64,000 bases of DNA from Chryseobacterium cheonjiense (GCF_012927265.1 NZ_JABBGF010000001.1:2044502-2108501); one strand, 5' to 3'. Counted from the stretch's first letter, positions 26,032-35,442 are shown. Made by a program: numbers and translations. The notes: a model not told the origin generated them from the sequence alone.

Positions 26032-27348
26032 ATGAAAACATTAAATAAAATACCCACAGGAAAGATTGAACGAACCAGCAGCCTCCTGAAAGCCGGTGCA
26101 AAAGTCGGGGTAAATTACCTGAAATATTATGGCAATAAAATCACGAAGGACGAAGATGAAGCCCGCAAAATTTTAAATGAAGATAACGCTTCAGATATCT
26201 ACGACTCACTGAAAGAGCTGAAGGGTTCCGCTCTCAAAGTTGCGCAGATGCTGAGTATGGAGAAAAATATTCTGCCGGTGGAATATGTAGAAAAATTTTC
26301 GCTTTCACAGTTTTCCGTTCCGCCTTTGTCGGGTGCGTTGGTGAAGAAAACGTTCAGGAAGTACTTCGAAAAAAATCCTGAAGATATTTTTGATGAATTC
26401 TCTTCCGAATCCGTAAACGCGGCGAGTATCGGGCAGGTGCATACCGCAAGAAAGGGAGATAAAAAACTGGCGGTAAAAATACAGTATCCCGGTGTAAGAG
26501 AAAGCATTTCCAGCGATCTGAAGATGGTAAAACCGATTGCGATGAAAATGTTTAACATCAAAAAGGAAGGTTCCGAATCTTACTTTCAGGAAGTGGAAGA
26601 TAAATTGTTTGAGGAGACCGATTACAATCTGGAACTTAAAAGAAGTCAGCATTTTGCAGAAGAATGCAGTCATCTTCCGAATGTGAAATTTCCACACTAT
26701 TATCCCGAATATTCCTGCGAAAAAATCATCACGATGGACTGGATGTCCGGGCTGCATTTTTCGGAATTCACCAAGAAGCAAAACAGCCAGGAAGATGTAA
26801 ACAAAATCGGGCAGACACTCTGGGATTTTTATATGTACCAGATGCATGTCCTGAAAAAAGTTCATGCCGACCCGCATCCCGGCAACTTCCTGATTTCCGG
26901 GAATAAAGAATTGCTGGTTATTGATTTCGGCTGTATTAAAGAAATTCCGGAGGATTTTTACATTCCTTATTTCGAGCTTGCCAAAGAAGAAAACCTTAAA
27001 AATCCTGCAATTTTCCGTGAGAAATTATTCACACTCGAAATTCTTCGCGAAGAAGATTCGGAAAAGGAAAAAGAATTTTTTTCTACGCTGTTCTACGAAT
27101 TGCTGGAACTTTTTACAAGACCTTTTAACCGGGAAATATTCGACTTTTCAGATGAAACTTTCTTCCAGGAAATTGCTGATCTGGGACAGAGATATGCCAA
27201 AATAAGTGATATGAAAGGGATGAATACCAACCGTGGTTCAAGACATTTTATTTATCTGAACCGGACATTTTTCGGGTTGTACAATATGATGCATGATCTG
27301 AAAGCGAAAGATGTAGCCATTAATAATTTTAAAAATTATTGTGAGTAA
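26032..27348 (+). CDS. ABC1/AarF/UbiB-like atypical kinase
   Basis: A 438-residue protein-kinase-like ATPase. Visible family motifs are a KxGQ-type element (SALKVAQMLSM, with Gly replaced by Ala), the Ala-rich nucleotide loop (AASIGQVHTA), the VAIK-like Lys (LAVKIQYPG), the catalytic-loop region HADPHPGNF and the metal-binding DFG (VIDFGCIK). Members support ubiquinone or other isoprenoid-lipid metabolism as ATPases. No C-terminal membrane helices are evident, unlike UbiB. It follows the TetR gene with no gap and precedes the photolyase genes, so a role in light or oxidative stress of membrane lipids is possible (inference). Confidence 0.92.
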   Translation: MKTLNKIPTGKIERTSSLLKAGAKVGVNYLKYYGNKITKDEDEARKILNEDNASDIYDSLKELKGSALKVAQMLSMEKNILPVEYVEKFSLSQFSVPPLSGALVKKTFRKYFEKNPEDIFDEFSSESVNAASIGQVHTARKGDKKLAVKIQYPGVRESISSDLKMVKPIAMKMFNIKKEGSESYFQEVEDKLFEETDYNLELKRSQHFAEECSHLPNVKFPHYYPEYSCEKIITMDWMSGLHFSEFTKKQNSQEDVNKIGQTLWDFYMYQMHVLKKVHADPHPGNFLISGNKELLVIDFGCIKEIPEDFYIPYFELAKEENLKNPAIFREKLFTLEILREEDSEKEKEFFSTLFYELLELFTRPFNREIFDFSDETFFQEIADLGQRYAKISDMKGMNTNRGSRHFIYLNRTFFGLYNMMHDLKAKDVAINNFKNYCE

Positions 27349-27451
27349 GGTTTAACCGCAAAAGCCACAAAAGATTTTCGACGTTTTTATAAGTTATTCA
27401 AAACGCAAAAAGGTCGAAACGATTGTGTTGGGATAAATAAATCAGTAAGAG

Positions 27452-27491
27452 GTCGCTCCTACGGAGCTCTTGCTTAAAAAGATGGAGCGAC
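27452..27491. repeat. Inverted repeat in the spacer before the DUF2256 gene
   Basis: GTCGCTCC and GGAGCGAC pair across 24 bases. A smaller CTCC-TAC-GGAG hairpin lies inside. The spacer also holds degenerate CGCAAA-type repeat words. Confidence 0.5.
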
Positions 27492-27537
27492 ATGTTAATA
27501 TTACAATTGTATTTGAATTAAAATTTAATAAAAGAAT

Positions 27538-27693
27538 ATGCCTTCAGGATTACCGTCTAAGATATGTGAAGTCTGCGGACTGCCTTTCAACTGGCGGAAA
27601 AAGTGGAAGAAAAACTGGGACGAAGTAAAATATTGCAGCGAAAGATGCCGGAAAAACAAAAAATCAATATCCTCTGGTTCACCCAGGATTTGA
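27538..27693 (+). CDS. DUF2256-family mini-protein
   Basis: A 51-residue protein that standard length cut-offs miss. It carries two Cys pairs, CEVCG and CSERC, around a basic Trp-rich segment ([18 protein letters not shown]), matching the DUF2256 pattern. The Cys spacing suggests a small zinc knuckle. From general knowledge this family is nearly always encoded next to cryptochrome/photolyase genes and can be fused to them; its function is unknown. Its last 49 bases overlap the start of the DASH-type photolyase in another frame, so expression is coupled. Confidence 0.88.
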   Translation: MPSGLPSKICEVCGLPFNWRKKWKKNWDEVKYCSERCRKNKKSISSGSPRI

Positions 27694-28943
27694 GAACGAG
27701 AGATTCTGAATCGTTATATAAAATTATGCAGGAAGATTTGCCTTTTCTTGCCGTCTATGTTTTTGACGCTGACTTTTTTGACCAAAAACAATTCGGTTTG
27801 AGAAAAATCGGGAAATACAGAGCAAAATTTCTTCTGGAAAGTGTAGAAGATCTAAAGCTGAATTTAACCAAACAAAATATTCCTTTTTTAGTAAAATACG
27901 GCAGAACAGATGAAGTCTTTAAAGAAATCTCCGGAGAATTCGAAATCGTAAAAATTTTCTGTCAGGAAGAATGGACAAAAGAAGAGATGGAGCTGCAAAT
28001 AAAAATTCATCAGATTGTTCCATCTGCTTTTTGGATAAAATCCTATTCGCAGTTCCTGATCCATCCGCTTTTTGTTTTTAAAACGCTGGATAAAATTCCG
28101 ATACTTTTTACGACATTCAGGCAGAAAATTGAGAAAAACATTCTGATTCGTCCGGAATTCCAGTCGGAAAACCTGATATACCGTAAGACTGAAATTCATT
28201 TTGAAAGTGACAAAATTACCCTTACATCCTTAGGTTTTAATGATTTTAAAACAGATGAAAGAAGCACTTTTCCTTTTTGCGGCGGTGAAAATGAAGCCCT
28301 GAAAAGATTAGATTCTTATTTTTCAGCAACCAACAACATAAGCCGGTATAAAGAAACACGCAACGGACTCACCGGGACAGAATACAGCTCGAAATTTTCT
28401 GCGTGGCTTGCTAATGGAAGTATTTCCGCCGTTACCATTTATCATGAAATCAAAAGATACGAAAAAGAATTTGGAAGTAATGATTCTACTTATTGGCTGA
28501 TTTTCGAACTGCTTTGGCGGGATTTTTTCAGGTACGTTTCTTTACAGCATAAAGATTTGATCTTCAGTAAAAACGGAATTACGAACAGACAATACACTGC
28601 TGAAAACAATGATAAACTCCTCTTTCAATGGAGAGAAGGAAAAACATCTTCCGATTTCATTAATGCGAATATGCTCGAATTAAAAAATACCGGCTGGATG
28701 AGCAACAGAGGGCGGCAAAACGCGGCTTCTTATTTCTGCAAAATTATGAAGCAGGACTGGAGAATAGGAGCTGCTTATTTTGAGGAAATGCTGATTGATT
28801 ATGACGTACACAGCAATTACGGCAACTGGATGTATCTTGCCGGCACCGGAAATGATAACCGTGACCGGACTTTCAATCCTGAAAAGCAGGCAGAACTATA
28901 TGATCCCAAGCAAGAATTCCGAAGATTATGGCTAATACAGTAA
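27645..28943 (+). CDS. DASH-type cryptochrome/photolyase
   Basis: 432 residues from the ATG at 27645 (a GTG in frame at 27603 is less likely). The antenna domain begins [14 protein letters not shown]. The FAD domain carries [34 protein letters not shown], and the cryptochrome-DASH core [42 protein letters not shown] and [17 protein letters not shown]. Such proteins bind FAD and repair CPDs in single-stranded DNA or sense blue light. It has no long C-terminal extension. It overlaps DUF2256 upstream and the photolyase-related gene downstream by 16 bases, forming a tight light-response operon. Confidence 0.95.
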   Translation: MPEKQKINILWFTQDLRTRDSESLYKIMQEDLPFLAVYVFDADFFDQKQFGLRKIGKYRAKFLLESVEDLKLNLTKQNIPFLVKYGRTDEVFKEISGEFEIVKIFCQEEWTKEEMELQIKIHQIVPSAFWIKSYSQFLIHPLFVFKTLDKIPILFTTFRQKIEKNILIRPEFQSENLIYRKTEIHFESDKITLTSLGFNDFKTDERSTFPFCGGENEALKRLDSYFSATNNISRYKETRNGLTGTEYSSKFSAWLANGSISAVTIYHEIKRYEKEFGSNDSTYWLIFELLWRDFFRYVSLQHKDLIFSKNGITNRQYTAENNDKLLFQWREGKTSSDFINANMLELKNTGWMSNRGRQNAASYFCKIMKQDWRIGAAYFEEMLIDYDVHSNYGNWMYLAGTGNDNRDRTFNPEKQAELYDPKQEFRRLWLIQ

Positions 28944-30406
28944 AACATACCGCCCAGCTTATTTTTCCACATCAGCTTTTTAAGGATACTGATTATCTGG
29001 ATAAAAGTCAGCCAGTGTTTCTGGTTGAAGAATTTCTATTTTTTAAACAATATTTATTTCATAAACAGAAGATCTCCTTTCACAGAGCGACCATGAAGTT
29101 TTATGAGAATGAGCTGAAAAAATCAGGCTTTGAAGTTGAATATATTGAAAGTTCATCGAAATTTTCGGATATCAGAAATTTAATTCCGGAACTTGAAAAA
29201 GAACATTTTGAAATAATCAAAACCACAGATGTCTGCGATAACTGGTTAGAAAAAAGACTCAAAGAGACGAAATTGAAATTAGAAATTCTCGATAGTCCTC
29301 TCTTTATCAATACCAAAAAAGAGCTCAAAGATTATTTTGAGAGTAAAAAATCCTACCATCAGACCGATTTCTACAAACAGCAGCGCATTACCCGGAATAT
29401 CCTGATGAAAGCAGGAAAACCGCTTGGCGGAAAGTGGACTTACGACACCGAAAACCGGAAAAAATATCCGAAAAATAAGAAAGCTCCTCCGGTTCATTTC
29501 CCGGAAAACAATGAATATTACGAGGAAGCTAAAAAGTACACCGAAAAATATTTTGCCAAAAACTACGGAACATTAACGGATGAGCAGCTCTACCCCATTA
29601 CTTTCAGAGAAGCTGAAAAATGGCTGAAACAATTCCTGGAAATACGTTTTCATGAATTTGGCGTTTATGAAGACAGCATTGTTGAAAAAGAACATTTTTT
29701 GCATCACAGCGTCCTTTCTCCCTTGATGAACGTTGGGTTGTTAACTGCCGAAAATGTACTGTTAAAAGCCATTTCGTTTGCTAAAGACAACGATATTCCG
29801 GTAAATTCTCTGGAAGGATTTGTTCGTCAGATTCTGGGTTGGCGGGAATTCGTTCGGGGCGTCTACCTTTATCGGGGAACGTATCAACGGAATAAAAATT
29901 ACTGGAAACACAACAAAAAACTTCCGGAATCTTTTTACACAGCAAATATGGGAATCCGCCCGATTGACAGTTCGCTCCGGAAGATTCTGAAAACCGGTTA
30001 TGCACATCATATTGAAAGACTGATGATTTTTGCCAATTTCATGAGTTTATGCCGGTTCAATCCGGATGAAGTGTATCAGTGGTTTATGGAGATGTTCATT
30101 GACTCTTACGATTGGGTGATGGTTCCGAATGTGTACGGTATGAGCAGCTTTTCGGATGGCGGAACAATGAGTACAAAACCCTACATCAGCGGCAGTAATT
30201 ATATCAAAAAAATGAGCGATTATCCCGATGGTGACTGGGCAGAACAATGGGACGCCCTTTTCTGGAATTTTATTAATGACCATAAGAATTTCTTTGCTAA
30301 AAATCCGAGATTGGGAATGATGCTGAGAACATTAGAAAAAATGCCGGAGGAAAAACGAAACCAGCATTTTAAAATGGCAAAAGAGTTTATTGACAATTTG
30401 AAATAA
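28928..30406 (+). CDS. Photolyase-related protein (FeS-BCP/PhrB class) without Fe-S cysteines
   Basis: A 492-residue member of the prokaryotic (6-4) photolyase/cryptochrome group. Features that match are the N-terminal antenna-domain start LIFPHQLF, the His pair AHHIERLMI (360-361) equivalent to the PhrB active-site histidines, and the FAD/lesion region YDWVMVPNVYGMSSFSDGGTMSTKPYISG. Classical members then have CxxC and a further Cys binding a 4Fe-4S cluster. Here the segment reads KKMSDYPDGDWAEQWDALFW, and the whole protein contains only Cys103 and Cys375. The cluster cannot form, so electron transfer or folding must work differently. It overlaps the DASH gene by 16 bases. Confidence 0.93.
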   Translation: MANTVKHTAQLIFPHQLFKDTDYLDKSQPVFLVEEFLFFKQYLFHKQKISFHRATMKFYENELKKSGFEVEYIESSSKFSDIRNLIPELEKEHFEIIKTTDVCDNWLEKRLKETKLKLEILDSPLFINTKKELKDYFESKKSYHQTDFYKQQRITRNILMKAGKPLGGKWTYDTENRKKYPKNKKAPPVHFPENNEYYEEAKKYTEKYFAKNYGTLTDEQLYPITFREAEKWLKQFLEIRFHEFGVYEDSIVEKEHFLHHSVLSPLMNVGLLTAENVLLKAISFAKDNDIPVNSLEGFVRQILGWREFVRGVYLYRGTYQRNKNYWKHNKKLPESFYTANMGIRPIDSSLRKILKTGYAHHIERLMIFANFMSLCRFNPDEVYQWFMEMFIDSYDWVMVPNVYGMSSFSDGGTMSTKPYISGSNYIKKMSDYPDGDWAEQWDALFWNFINDHKNFFAKNPRLGMMLRTLEKMPEEKRNQHFKMAKEFIDNLK

Positions 30407-30451
30407 ATTTTACCGCAAAAATCACATGAACTGATTGAAAATAAATGTACA

Positions 30452-30467
30452 TCGGGCTAAAGCCCGA
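30452..30467. repeat. Short hairpin TCGGGCT-AA-AGCCCGA
   Basis: A perfect 7-bp inverted repeat with a 2-base loop between the photolyase and TIGR03643 genes. GC-rich in an AT-rich spacer. Confidence 0.6.
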
Positions 30468-30497
30468 CGCAACTCACAGAATATAAATTCAATAAAA

Positions 30498-30779
30498 ATG
30501 AACAAAAACCTCAACATACAGGAAATCGACAGAATCATAGAAATGGCGTGGGAAGACCGAACGCCGTTTGAAGCAATAAAATTTCAGTTTGGAACCAGTG
30601 AATCTGAAGTGATCGAAATTATGCGGAACGAACTTAAAGAATCAAGTTTCAGGCTTTGGAGAAAGAGAGTGAATTCGGGAGTAAGCCGGAAACACCTCAA
30701 AAAACGGAGTGAAGAAATCAGCCGGTTTAAATGCAGCAGACAAAAAGCGATCAGCAATAATAAAATTTCAAAACGATAA
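30498..30779 (+). CDS. TIGR03643-family small protein
   Basis: 93 residues from the ATG at 30498; the frame opens earlier at 30435, but those codons cover the intergenic hairpin. It contains the conserved block IDRIIEMAWEDRTPFEAI, then FGTSESEVIEIMRNELK and SSFRLWRKRVNSG. The composition is that of a small helix-turn-helix-like basic protein with a Lys/Arg tail. Function is unknown. This family habitually occurs with DUF2256 and photolyase genes, as here, which argues for a shared light-stress role (inference). Confidence 0.9.
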   Translation: MNKNLNIQEIDRIIEMAWEDRTPFEAIKFQFGTSESEVIEIMRNELKESSFRLWRKRVNSGVSRKHLKKRSEEISRFKCSRQKAISNNKISKR

Positions 30780-30881
30780 TATGAAAAACCAAAGCAAAAA
30801 ATCCTGCTTTGGTTTAACTAATTATTTTGATTTAAGTTCTATTAATTTTTTATGATCATTATTATCTGGTTTCCAAAATTT

Positions 30882-32129
30882 CTATTCATATTTAGAAAAA
30901 TCTACAGCAAATATACACCTGTTGACCTGGCTTCCGTTTTGAGCTCCGGCATTAGGCTCATACTCCGTCAGACTCCATAAGTAACCATATTGAGATTCAT
31001 AATAAAGGGATTCCGCTCCATACGGCCATCGGTAGCGAACGGTATCATCGGCTCCGTCTGTATAACGCGCCAATCTCGCATTTGAGCCATAAGAATTGCT
31101 TGGCGACCCCGTGCATGACAGCCATGTCCTGTTTCCTTTCCGAAACACGCCCTGTATGCCATGCGCATGATTATCCGCAAAGAGACTATTCTTTGGAGCG
31201 ACTTCTACGATTCCTGTGTTTTGAAGTACTCCGCTCGCATTAATAGGAAAACCAAACACTTTAGGAACAATAGAAGCATCGGCACTGCCTGCATAATATT
31301 GCCCGGTCCACAAATGAGTTCCTTCATCATTCACCTGTACGGTAGAAAATGGATTGGCATTATTGATTTTTTGGTAACCAATCTGTGGCAAGATATAGCG
31401 GTAATTGAAAGCGAATAAATTTCCGTTAGCATCTTTTCCGCACTTATCATTGGTTGTATCGCCTGTACTGACTTCAATTATTTTATTCAAATCGAAAACG
31501 CGAACCCCTAAATTCGTACTGCTTAAATATATTTTACCTTTAAAATAAGCAATTCCACCGGCGTGTACATTTAACGGTGCATAGGAACCGTATTGCGAAT
31601 AGGCGGTTGTATTTGCCGGAATATCCGGCTGCACCAACAGAATATGACGGTACGTAAGATAAGTGCCTGAGCTGGGGCTGATGTCAATGAGTGTAATTCG
31701 GGAGCCTTTAAACTCGGCATCATCTTTTGCATACCAGCTTACCAGAAGGTAGCGGACGCCATCTTTGGTAAATCCTGCAATTCCCTGCGGTCTCCAGATT
31801 GATGTCGTTTCATCATCGGTGTTCCAGCGGATTCCTCGCACCCTGTTTTCTTCAGGGACGTTGAATCCGTAGACCTCGGTGTAGGCATTCCCGCCGATCG
31901 CCTGACGGTTTTTGTCAACCTGAGACGGGTTTAAAAAACTAAAACCGGAATTGATATAAGCACTTGTATCAACATAAGGATTGACCGTAACATCTGCAGC
32001 TTCTTTACTTGCAATGGCTTTCGAAGAAAGTTCTTCTCCCACTGAAGCTGAGGCAAATTCATCATTCTGACATCCGACGCCTGTCACGGCAAGCAAAAGC
32101 ATCCATCCGAGGACTTGTTTCTGAATCAT
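30882..32129 (-). CDS. Exported hypothetical protein, probable lipoprotein, beta-rich
   Basis: A 415-residue protein I do not recognise. An N-terminal hydrophobic signal ends in TGVGC, a plausible but imperfect lipobox with Cys20. After a Ser/Ala-rich linker the body consists of repeated beta motifs with GIAGF, LLVSWYAKDDA, VHAGGIAYFKGKIYLSST and DNHAHGIQGVFRKGNRTWLSCTG. The spacing suggests a beta-propeller (inference). It is likely anchored in the outer membrane. It lies 100 bases beyond the convergent photolyase cluster, with no operon partner. Confidence 0.7.
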   Translation of the reverse strand: MIQKQVLGWMLLLAVTGVGCQNDEFASASVGEELSSKAIASKEAADVTVNPYVDTSAYINSGFSFLNPSQVDKNRQAIGGNAYTEVYGFNVPEENRVRGIRWNTDDETTSIWRPQGIAGFTKDGVRYLLVSWYAKDDAEFKGSRITLIDISPSSGTYLTYRHILLVQPDIPANTTAYSQYGSYAPLNVHAGGIAYFKGKIYLSSTNLGVRVFDLNKIIEVSTGDTTNDKCGKDANGNLFAFNYRYILPQIGYQKINNANPFSTVQVNDEGTHLWTGQYYAGSADASIVPKVFGFPINASGVLQNTGIVEVAPKNSLFADNHAHGIQGVFRKGNRTWLSCTGSPSNSYGSNARLARYTDGADDTVRYRWPYGAESLYYESQYGYLWSLTEYEPNAGAQNGSQVNRCIFAVDFSKYE

Positions 32130-32295
32130 AAGTAATTTAATTTAATCGTTATAAATTGCTTGCGAAACTATCGGATTCTCTTTTTATTCAGATCTCGTAA
32201 GCGTTAACTATGTATTAAATTTATGATTCAATATTCAGGATAAGATGTGACTGAAGTTAAATTTATTGTTTGAAATCAGTTAGCCACTGATAACA

Positions 32296-32616
32296 TTAAA
32301 ATAGCATTATATACAAATTCACTATCAATGAAAATAAAATTAAAATAATTGTCTCTTTAAAATAGTGATATTTCTTTTTATAAAAAACGGCAAGCAAATA
32401 TGAAATCAACAAAAAGAAAAGTCCTATTGTCGTTAAGAATATAGTTCTGGTTATCAGTGCCGGATAAAATTCATTTTCAACAATTTCTTCCCAGTCCTCT
32501 TTACTTCCCATCCAGAAGTTGGCAAAAAAAAGCAAAGCAAGTATTGTTAATAAATACACTATACCTTTTAAAACAATATAAAAACTATCATTTTTTATTT
32601 TTTCCATCTTGGCCAT
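32296..32616 (-). CDS. Small hypothetical membrane protein
   Basis: 106 residues with three hydrophobic stretches: about 16-30 (IVYLLTILALLFFANF), 52-72 (IFLTTIGLFFLLISYLLAVF) and 87-105 (ETIILILFSLIVNLYIMLF). It has an N-terminal Lys/Glu-rich cytoplasmic start, and a second Met at residue 4 is equally possible. I do not recognise a family. Its composition is AT-rich even for this genome, and it sits in a small accessory patch with the frameshifted lipoprotein gene. Confidence 0.6.
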   Translation of the reverse strand: MAKMEKIKNDSFYIVLKGIVYLLTILALLFFANFWMGSKEDWEEIVENEFYPALITRTIFLTTIGLFFLLISYLLAVFYKKKYHYFKETIILILFSLIVNLYIMLF

Positions 32617-32690
32617 AAATAATTTATTGATGTTGTGATGTGAATTGTTGGGCTGTTTAACTGCTTTCTGTGAGACATCTTATGAAGATT

Positions 32691-33199
32691 TTAAAAAGAA
32701 GTCATTAAAATCTCTATATGAACTAATTGCTGAGAAGAAAGATCATCATTTATAATTTTTATCACTGGTCCACTGGACAGAAGTAATGAATCAGTTGTCA
32801 TAAATTTTACAGTATAATTTCCGTTGAGTGAATCTAATAAATTAAATCTAAATATGTTATTATTAGTTTTTAACCTTTCCCCAACGATTTTATTAGAATG
32901 TTGTTCTAAAAAACCTTTTTCATTTAAATAGAGTTTATTAATATTAACTTTTTTAATAATTGTATATTTTTTTTTAAATTAATTATTTTGATGTTTTTCA
33001 AATCCCAAACACCTCCAATGTATTTTGTTTTTTGATATTTTTTTTCTGTTGGTTTAGAGACGAAGATATATTCAACATTTGTAGGAGCAATATTACTTCC
33101 GTCTTTCTTATTGTTTTCTTCTTTACAAGAAACCCAAATTAAAATAAATCCAAAAAAAAGATTGTGATTCAATCTTTTTAATAAGATATTTTGATTCAT
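32691..33199 (-). pseudogene. Frameshifted hypothetical lipoprotein gene
   Basis: From the ATG at 33199 the frame gives a lipoprotein-like start (hydrophobic segment ending IWVSCKEE, Cys near residue 23) and then runs through a tract of nine A residues (32967-32975 on the plus strand as T). In the given sequence the frame ends at 32924. Adding one A restores an open frame to a stop at 32691, with sensible residues (LYLNEKGFLEQHSNKIVGE, SLNGNYTVKFMTTDSLLLSS). This is either a slippage pseudogene, a phase-variable gene or a sequencing error. The frame is also open to a GTG at 33229, overlapping the upstream gene's stop. No family recognised. Confidence 0.6.
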
Positions 33200-33228
33200 C
33201 CCTCTTGATATTTCTATATATTTTCCCA

Positions 33229-33846
33229 CTAAGGTTTTGCGTATTTCATTCTTTTTATCAATTGGGTAGAATGATAACCATCAAGACCGGAACCTGCAAC
33301 GGTACCTGCCTTTTCAATATCAAAAATACCCTGATCTGCATCCCAGATTTCATTGGGAAAATATAATTCCACAATTTCGCCGACTATCAATTGGGTATTG
33401 TTAATCTCAATAGGAATAATATCTTTCAGGTACAAACCAATTTTTATATTCGATTCCTGAACATACGGTGCTAAAAATTCATTTTTATATTGAGCATTCA
33501 GTCCGGTAGCATCAAATTCCGACTGTTCTTTTTTATACCGTGCTGAAGTCTGGTGCGCTTTTTCGAAAATATCTGCATTAACGTGATTAATAGTATAGCA
33601 TCCTGTTTCTTTTATATTTTCCAGCGTATGCCTTTCGACGGAATCAGGCCGGGAAATAAAACCCATTAAGGCAGGATCGGCTCCAAGATGTATTACAGAA
33701 TTAAAGACCGCGAGATTGGTTTGACCGCCCTTATCTACCGTTCCGATTAAATTAAGACTTTTAAAACCGCTTAGGGAATTGATCAGTGCTGTTCTTGCCC
33801 TTTTCTCCATATTGGCAATCTGCTGGTTGGTAAAATGTGTTAACAT
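33229..33846 (-). CDS. Flavin reductase-like FMN-binding split-barrel protein
   Basis: 205 residues from the ATG at 33846; the frame also opens at a TTG one codon earlier. It resembles the flavin-reductase/FMN-binding split barrel: SLSGFKSLNLIGTVDKGGQTNLAVFNSVIHLGADP, then GFISRPDSVERHTLENIKETGCYTINHV and a C-terminal AGTVAGSGLDGYHSTQ. These proteins bind FMN as dimers and reduce flavins or act with oxygenases. The partner oxygenase is not encoded nearby. Confidence 0.9.
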   Translation of the reverse strand: MLTHFTNQQIANMEKRARTALINSLSGFKSLNLIGTVDKGGQTNLAVFNSVIHLGADPALMGFISRPDSVERHTLENIKETGCYTINHVNADIFEKAHQTSARYKKEQSEFDATGLNAQYKNEFLAPYVQESNIKIGLYLKDIIPIEINNTQLIVGEIVELYFPNEIWDADQGIFDIEKAGTVAGSGLDGYHSTQLIKRMKYAKP

Positions 33847-33900
33847 CAATGAGTGAAATTATTTTTTATTGATTACTATTAATATGATTTTGCTAAACTT

Positions 33901-34665
33901 TCAAAACACCGCTCTCTTTTTTAGCATTTTAAAAACAACATTGACCAAAATGAATACTGCAGTTACTATGGCCGAAATATACACTGTATAATTAGAATGC
34001 TGATTGGCGACTGCAATAGCGATCAATGCCCAGACTGCCACTAATGCAAACACGCTCATATTCATCTTCCAGATCATATATAAATGGATTACCGCCGCAA
34101 TAACGAACATGGAGATCGTCCAGGCAGTTTCGGAAATCCCGAAACCTGTCCATTCGATTTTTTTCAGATATGCTGCTGTATTTGCAATCAGTGCTACGGA
34201 AATCCAACCCGAATAGATATAAAAAGGCCAGCGAAGGAAAATTGCTGTTTTAAAATCCCCGGATTCTATAAGATCCCGGTTGTTGAGAATAATTTTAAGT
34301 AAAGAGATAAATAAGACAACCATGACCGGAATTGTAAGTAAGGTATACTCGTATAACCAGGTAAATATCCAAAGGCTGTTTGCAATGCATGAAATGATAA
34401 ACCACCAGCCAACATTTAAAACAACTTTTTCTTTGTCATCCGTATTTTTCGTGAATGGTCCGTAATAGATCACAAAACCCAAAAGACCCAGATAAATAAG
34501 TCCCCAGATGGAAAAAGCATATCCTGCAGGGGTAAACAGATTCTGAAATTTTGCAGAAATACTGCTCATTGTTTCACCATTAAGGATTCCGGTGTTTGAA
34601 AGGTAGTTGATGCCAATTGTTGCAACCAGAACGACGATATTTAAAATCTTCAGTAGCCTTGCCAT
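33901..34665 (-). CDS. TspO/MBR-like tryptophan-rich sensory membrane protein
   Basis: A 254-residue polytopic protein with about seven hydrophobic spans. TspO-like features include TPAGYAFSIWGLIYLGLLGF, NSLWIFTWLYEY, FLRWPFYIYSGWISVALIANTAAYL and AWTISMFVIAAVIH. It is longer than classical TspO (about 160 residues, five helices), as is usual for the extended TspO/MBR-related family. Such proteins bind tetrapyrroles and influence oxidative responses. Its proximity to the flavin reductase (54 bases, same strand) and the photolyase cluster fits a photo-oxidative theme (inference). Confidence 0.85.
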   Translation of the reverse strand: MARLLKILNIVVLVATIGINYLSNTGILNGETMSSISAKFQNLFTPAGYAFSIWGLIYLGLLGFVIYYGPFTKNTDDKEKVVLNVGWWFIISCIANSLWIFTWLYEYTLLTIPVMVVLFISLLKIILNNRDLIESGDFKTAIFLRWPFYIYSGWISVALIANTAAYLKKIEWTGFGISETAWTISMFVIAAVIHLYMIWKMNMSVFALVAVWALIAIAVANQHSNYTVYISAIVTAVFILVNVVFKMLKKRAVF

Positions 34666-34872
34666 AATGTATTTTTTAGAGCGCTTTTTAGAATTTATTT
34701 TACCGTTAAATTACTCATTTTTTTTAAGCCGAAATCATCAAAAAGTAAATTATTACAGACAAAATCACTACCTTTTGGGTACATTTTTTAAGGGCGTCTT
34801 ATCATAGTGTATCCAGAAAAAATAATTTGAAAAATAATTATACTTCATCTCCATTATAAAGTAATTTACATC

Positions 34873-35442
34873 ATGTATTCAATTCTTGAAAAATTTATCC
34901 GAAGCAAAGGCGATATCTCTTCACAGGAAATGGAGACCGTAAAATCTTTTTTCACAAAGCTTACAACCGAACGAAACGAAATACTGATCCAATATGATCA
35001 GGTATGCAGATATTATTACTTTATCAACAAAGGATGTATCCGGCTGTTCACTACCACGAAGGATGGTGCAGACACCTCAAGGTACTTTGCATTTGAAGGG
35101 AGCTTTGCTACTGCTTTGCCAAGCTTTATTGATCAGAAACCGGCTCACGAGTATCTGCAGACGATTGAAAAATCGGAGTTACTCTGTATTTCGAGGAGGG
35201 ATTTTTATCATTTGGTTGAAACGATACCTCAATTTGCCAAAGTATACACTGAAATTTTGGAGCTCGGATTTATTGTAGCCCAAAAGAGGATCTACGGATT
35301 TCAGGGTTTTGATGCCTTCGAGAAAGTGAAATGGCTCATTGAACATCAGCCCCAGCTTTTACTCCGGGTATCCAATAAAATGGCAGCTTCTTATCTGGGA
35401 ATATCTCCTTCAACATTAAGCAGGATAAAATCAAAACTATAA
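34873..35442 (+). CDS. Crp/Fnr-family regulator
   Basis: A 189-residue regulator. The cyclic-nucleotide-binding jelly roll is present (NEILIQYDQVCRYYYFINKGCIRLFTT, RYFAFEGSFATALPSFIDQKPAHEYLQTIEKSELLCISR), followed by a short C-terminal HTH (MAASYLGISPSTLSRIKSKL). The canonical cAMP-contact residues are not conserved, and there is no Fnr-type Cys cluster, so the signal is unknown. It diverges from the TspO-like gene and may regulate it (inference). A terminator begins at its stop codon. Confidence 0.93.
   Translation: MYSILEKFIRSKGDISSQEMETVKSFFTKLTTERNEILIQYDQVCRYYYFINKGCIRLFTTTKDGADTSRYFAFEGSFATALPSFIDQKPAHEYLQTIEKSELLCISRRDFYHLVETIPQFAKVYTEILELGFIVAQKRIYGFQGFDAFEKVKWLIEHQPQLLLRVSNKMAASYLGISPSTLSRIKSKL

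Noticed and set aside
26305..26877. 190-codon ORF opposite the ABC1-like kinase
   Set aside because: The sense strand carries intact kinase motifs; this is a shadow frame.
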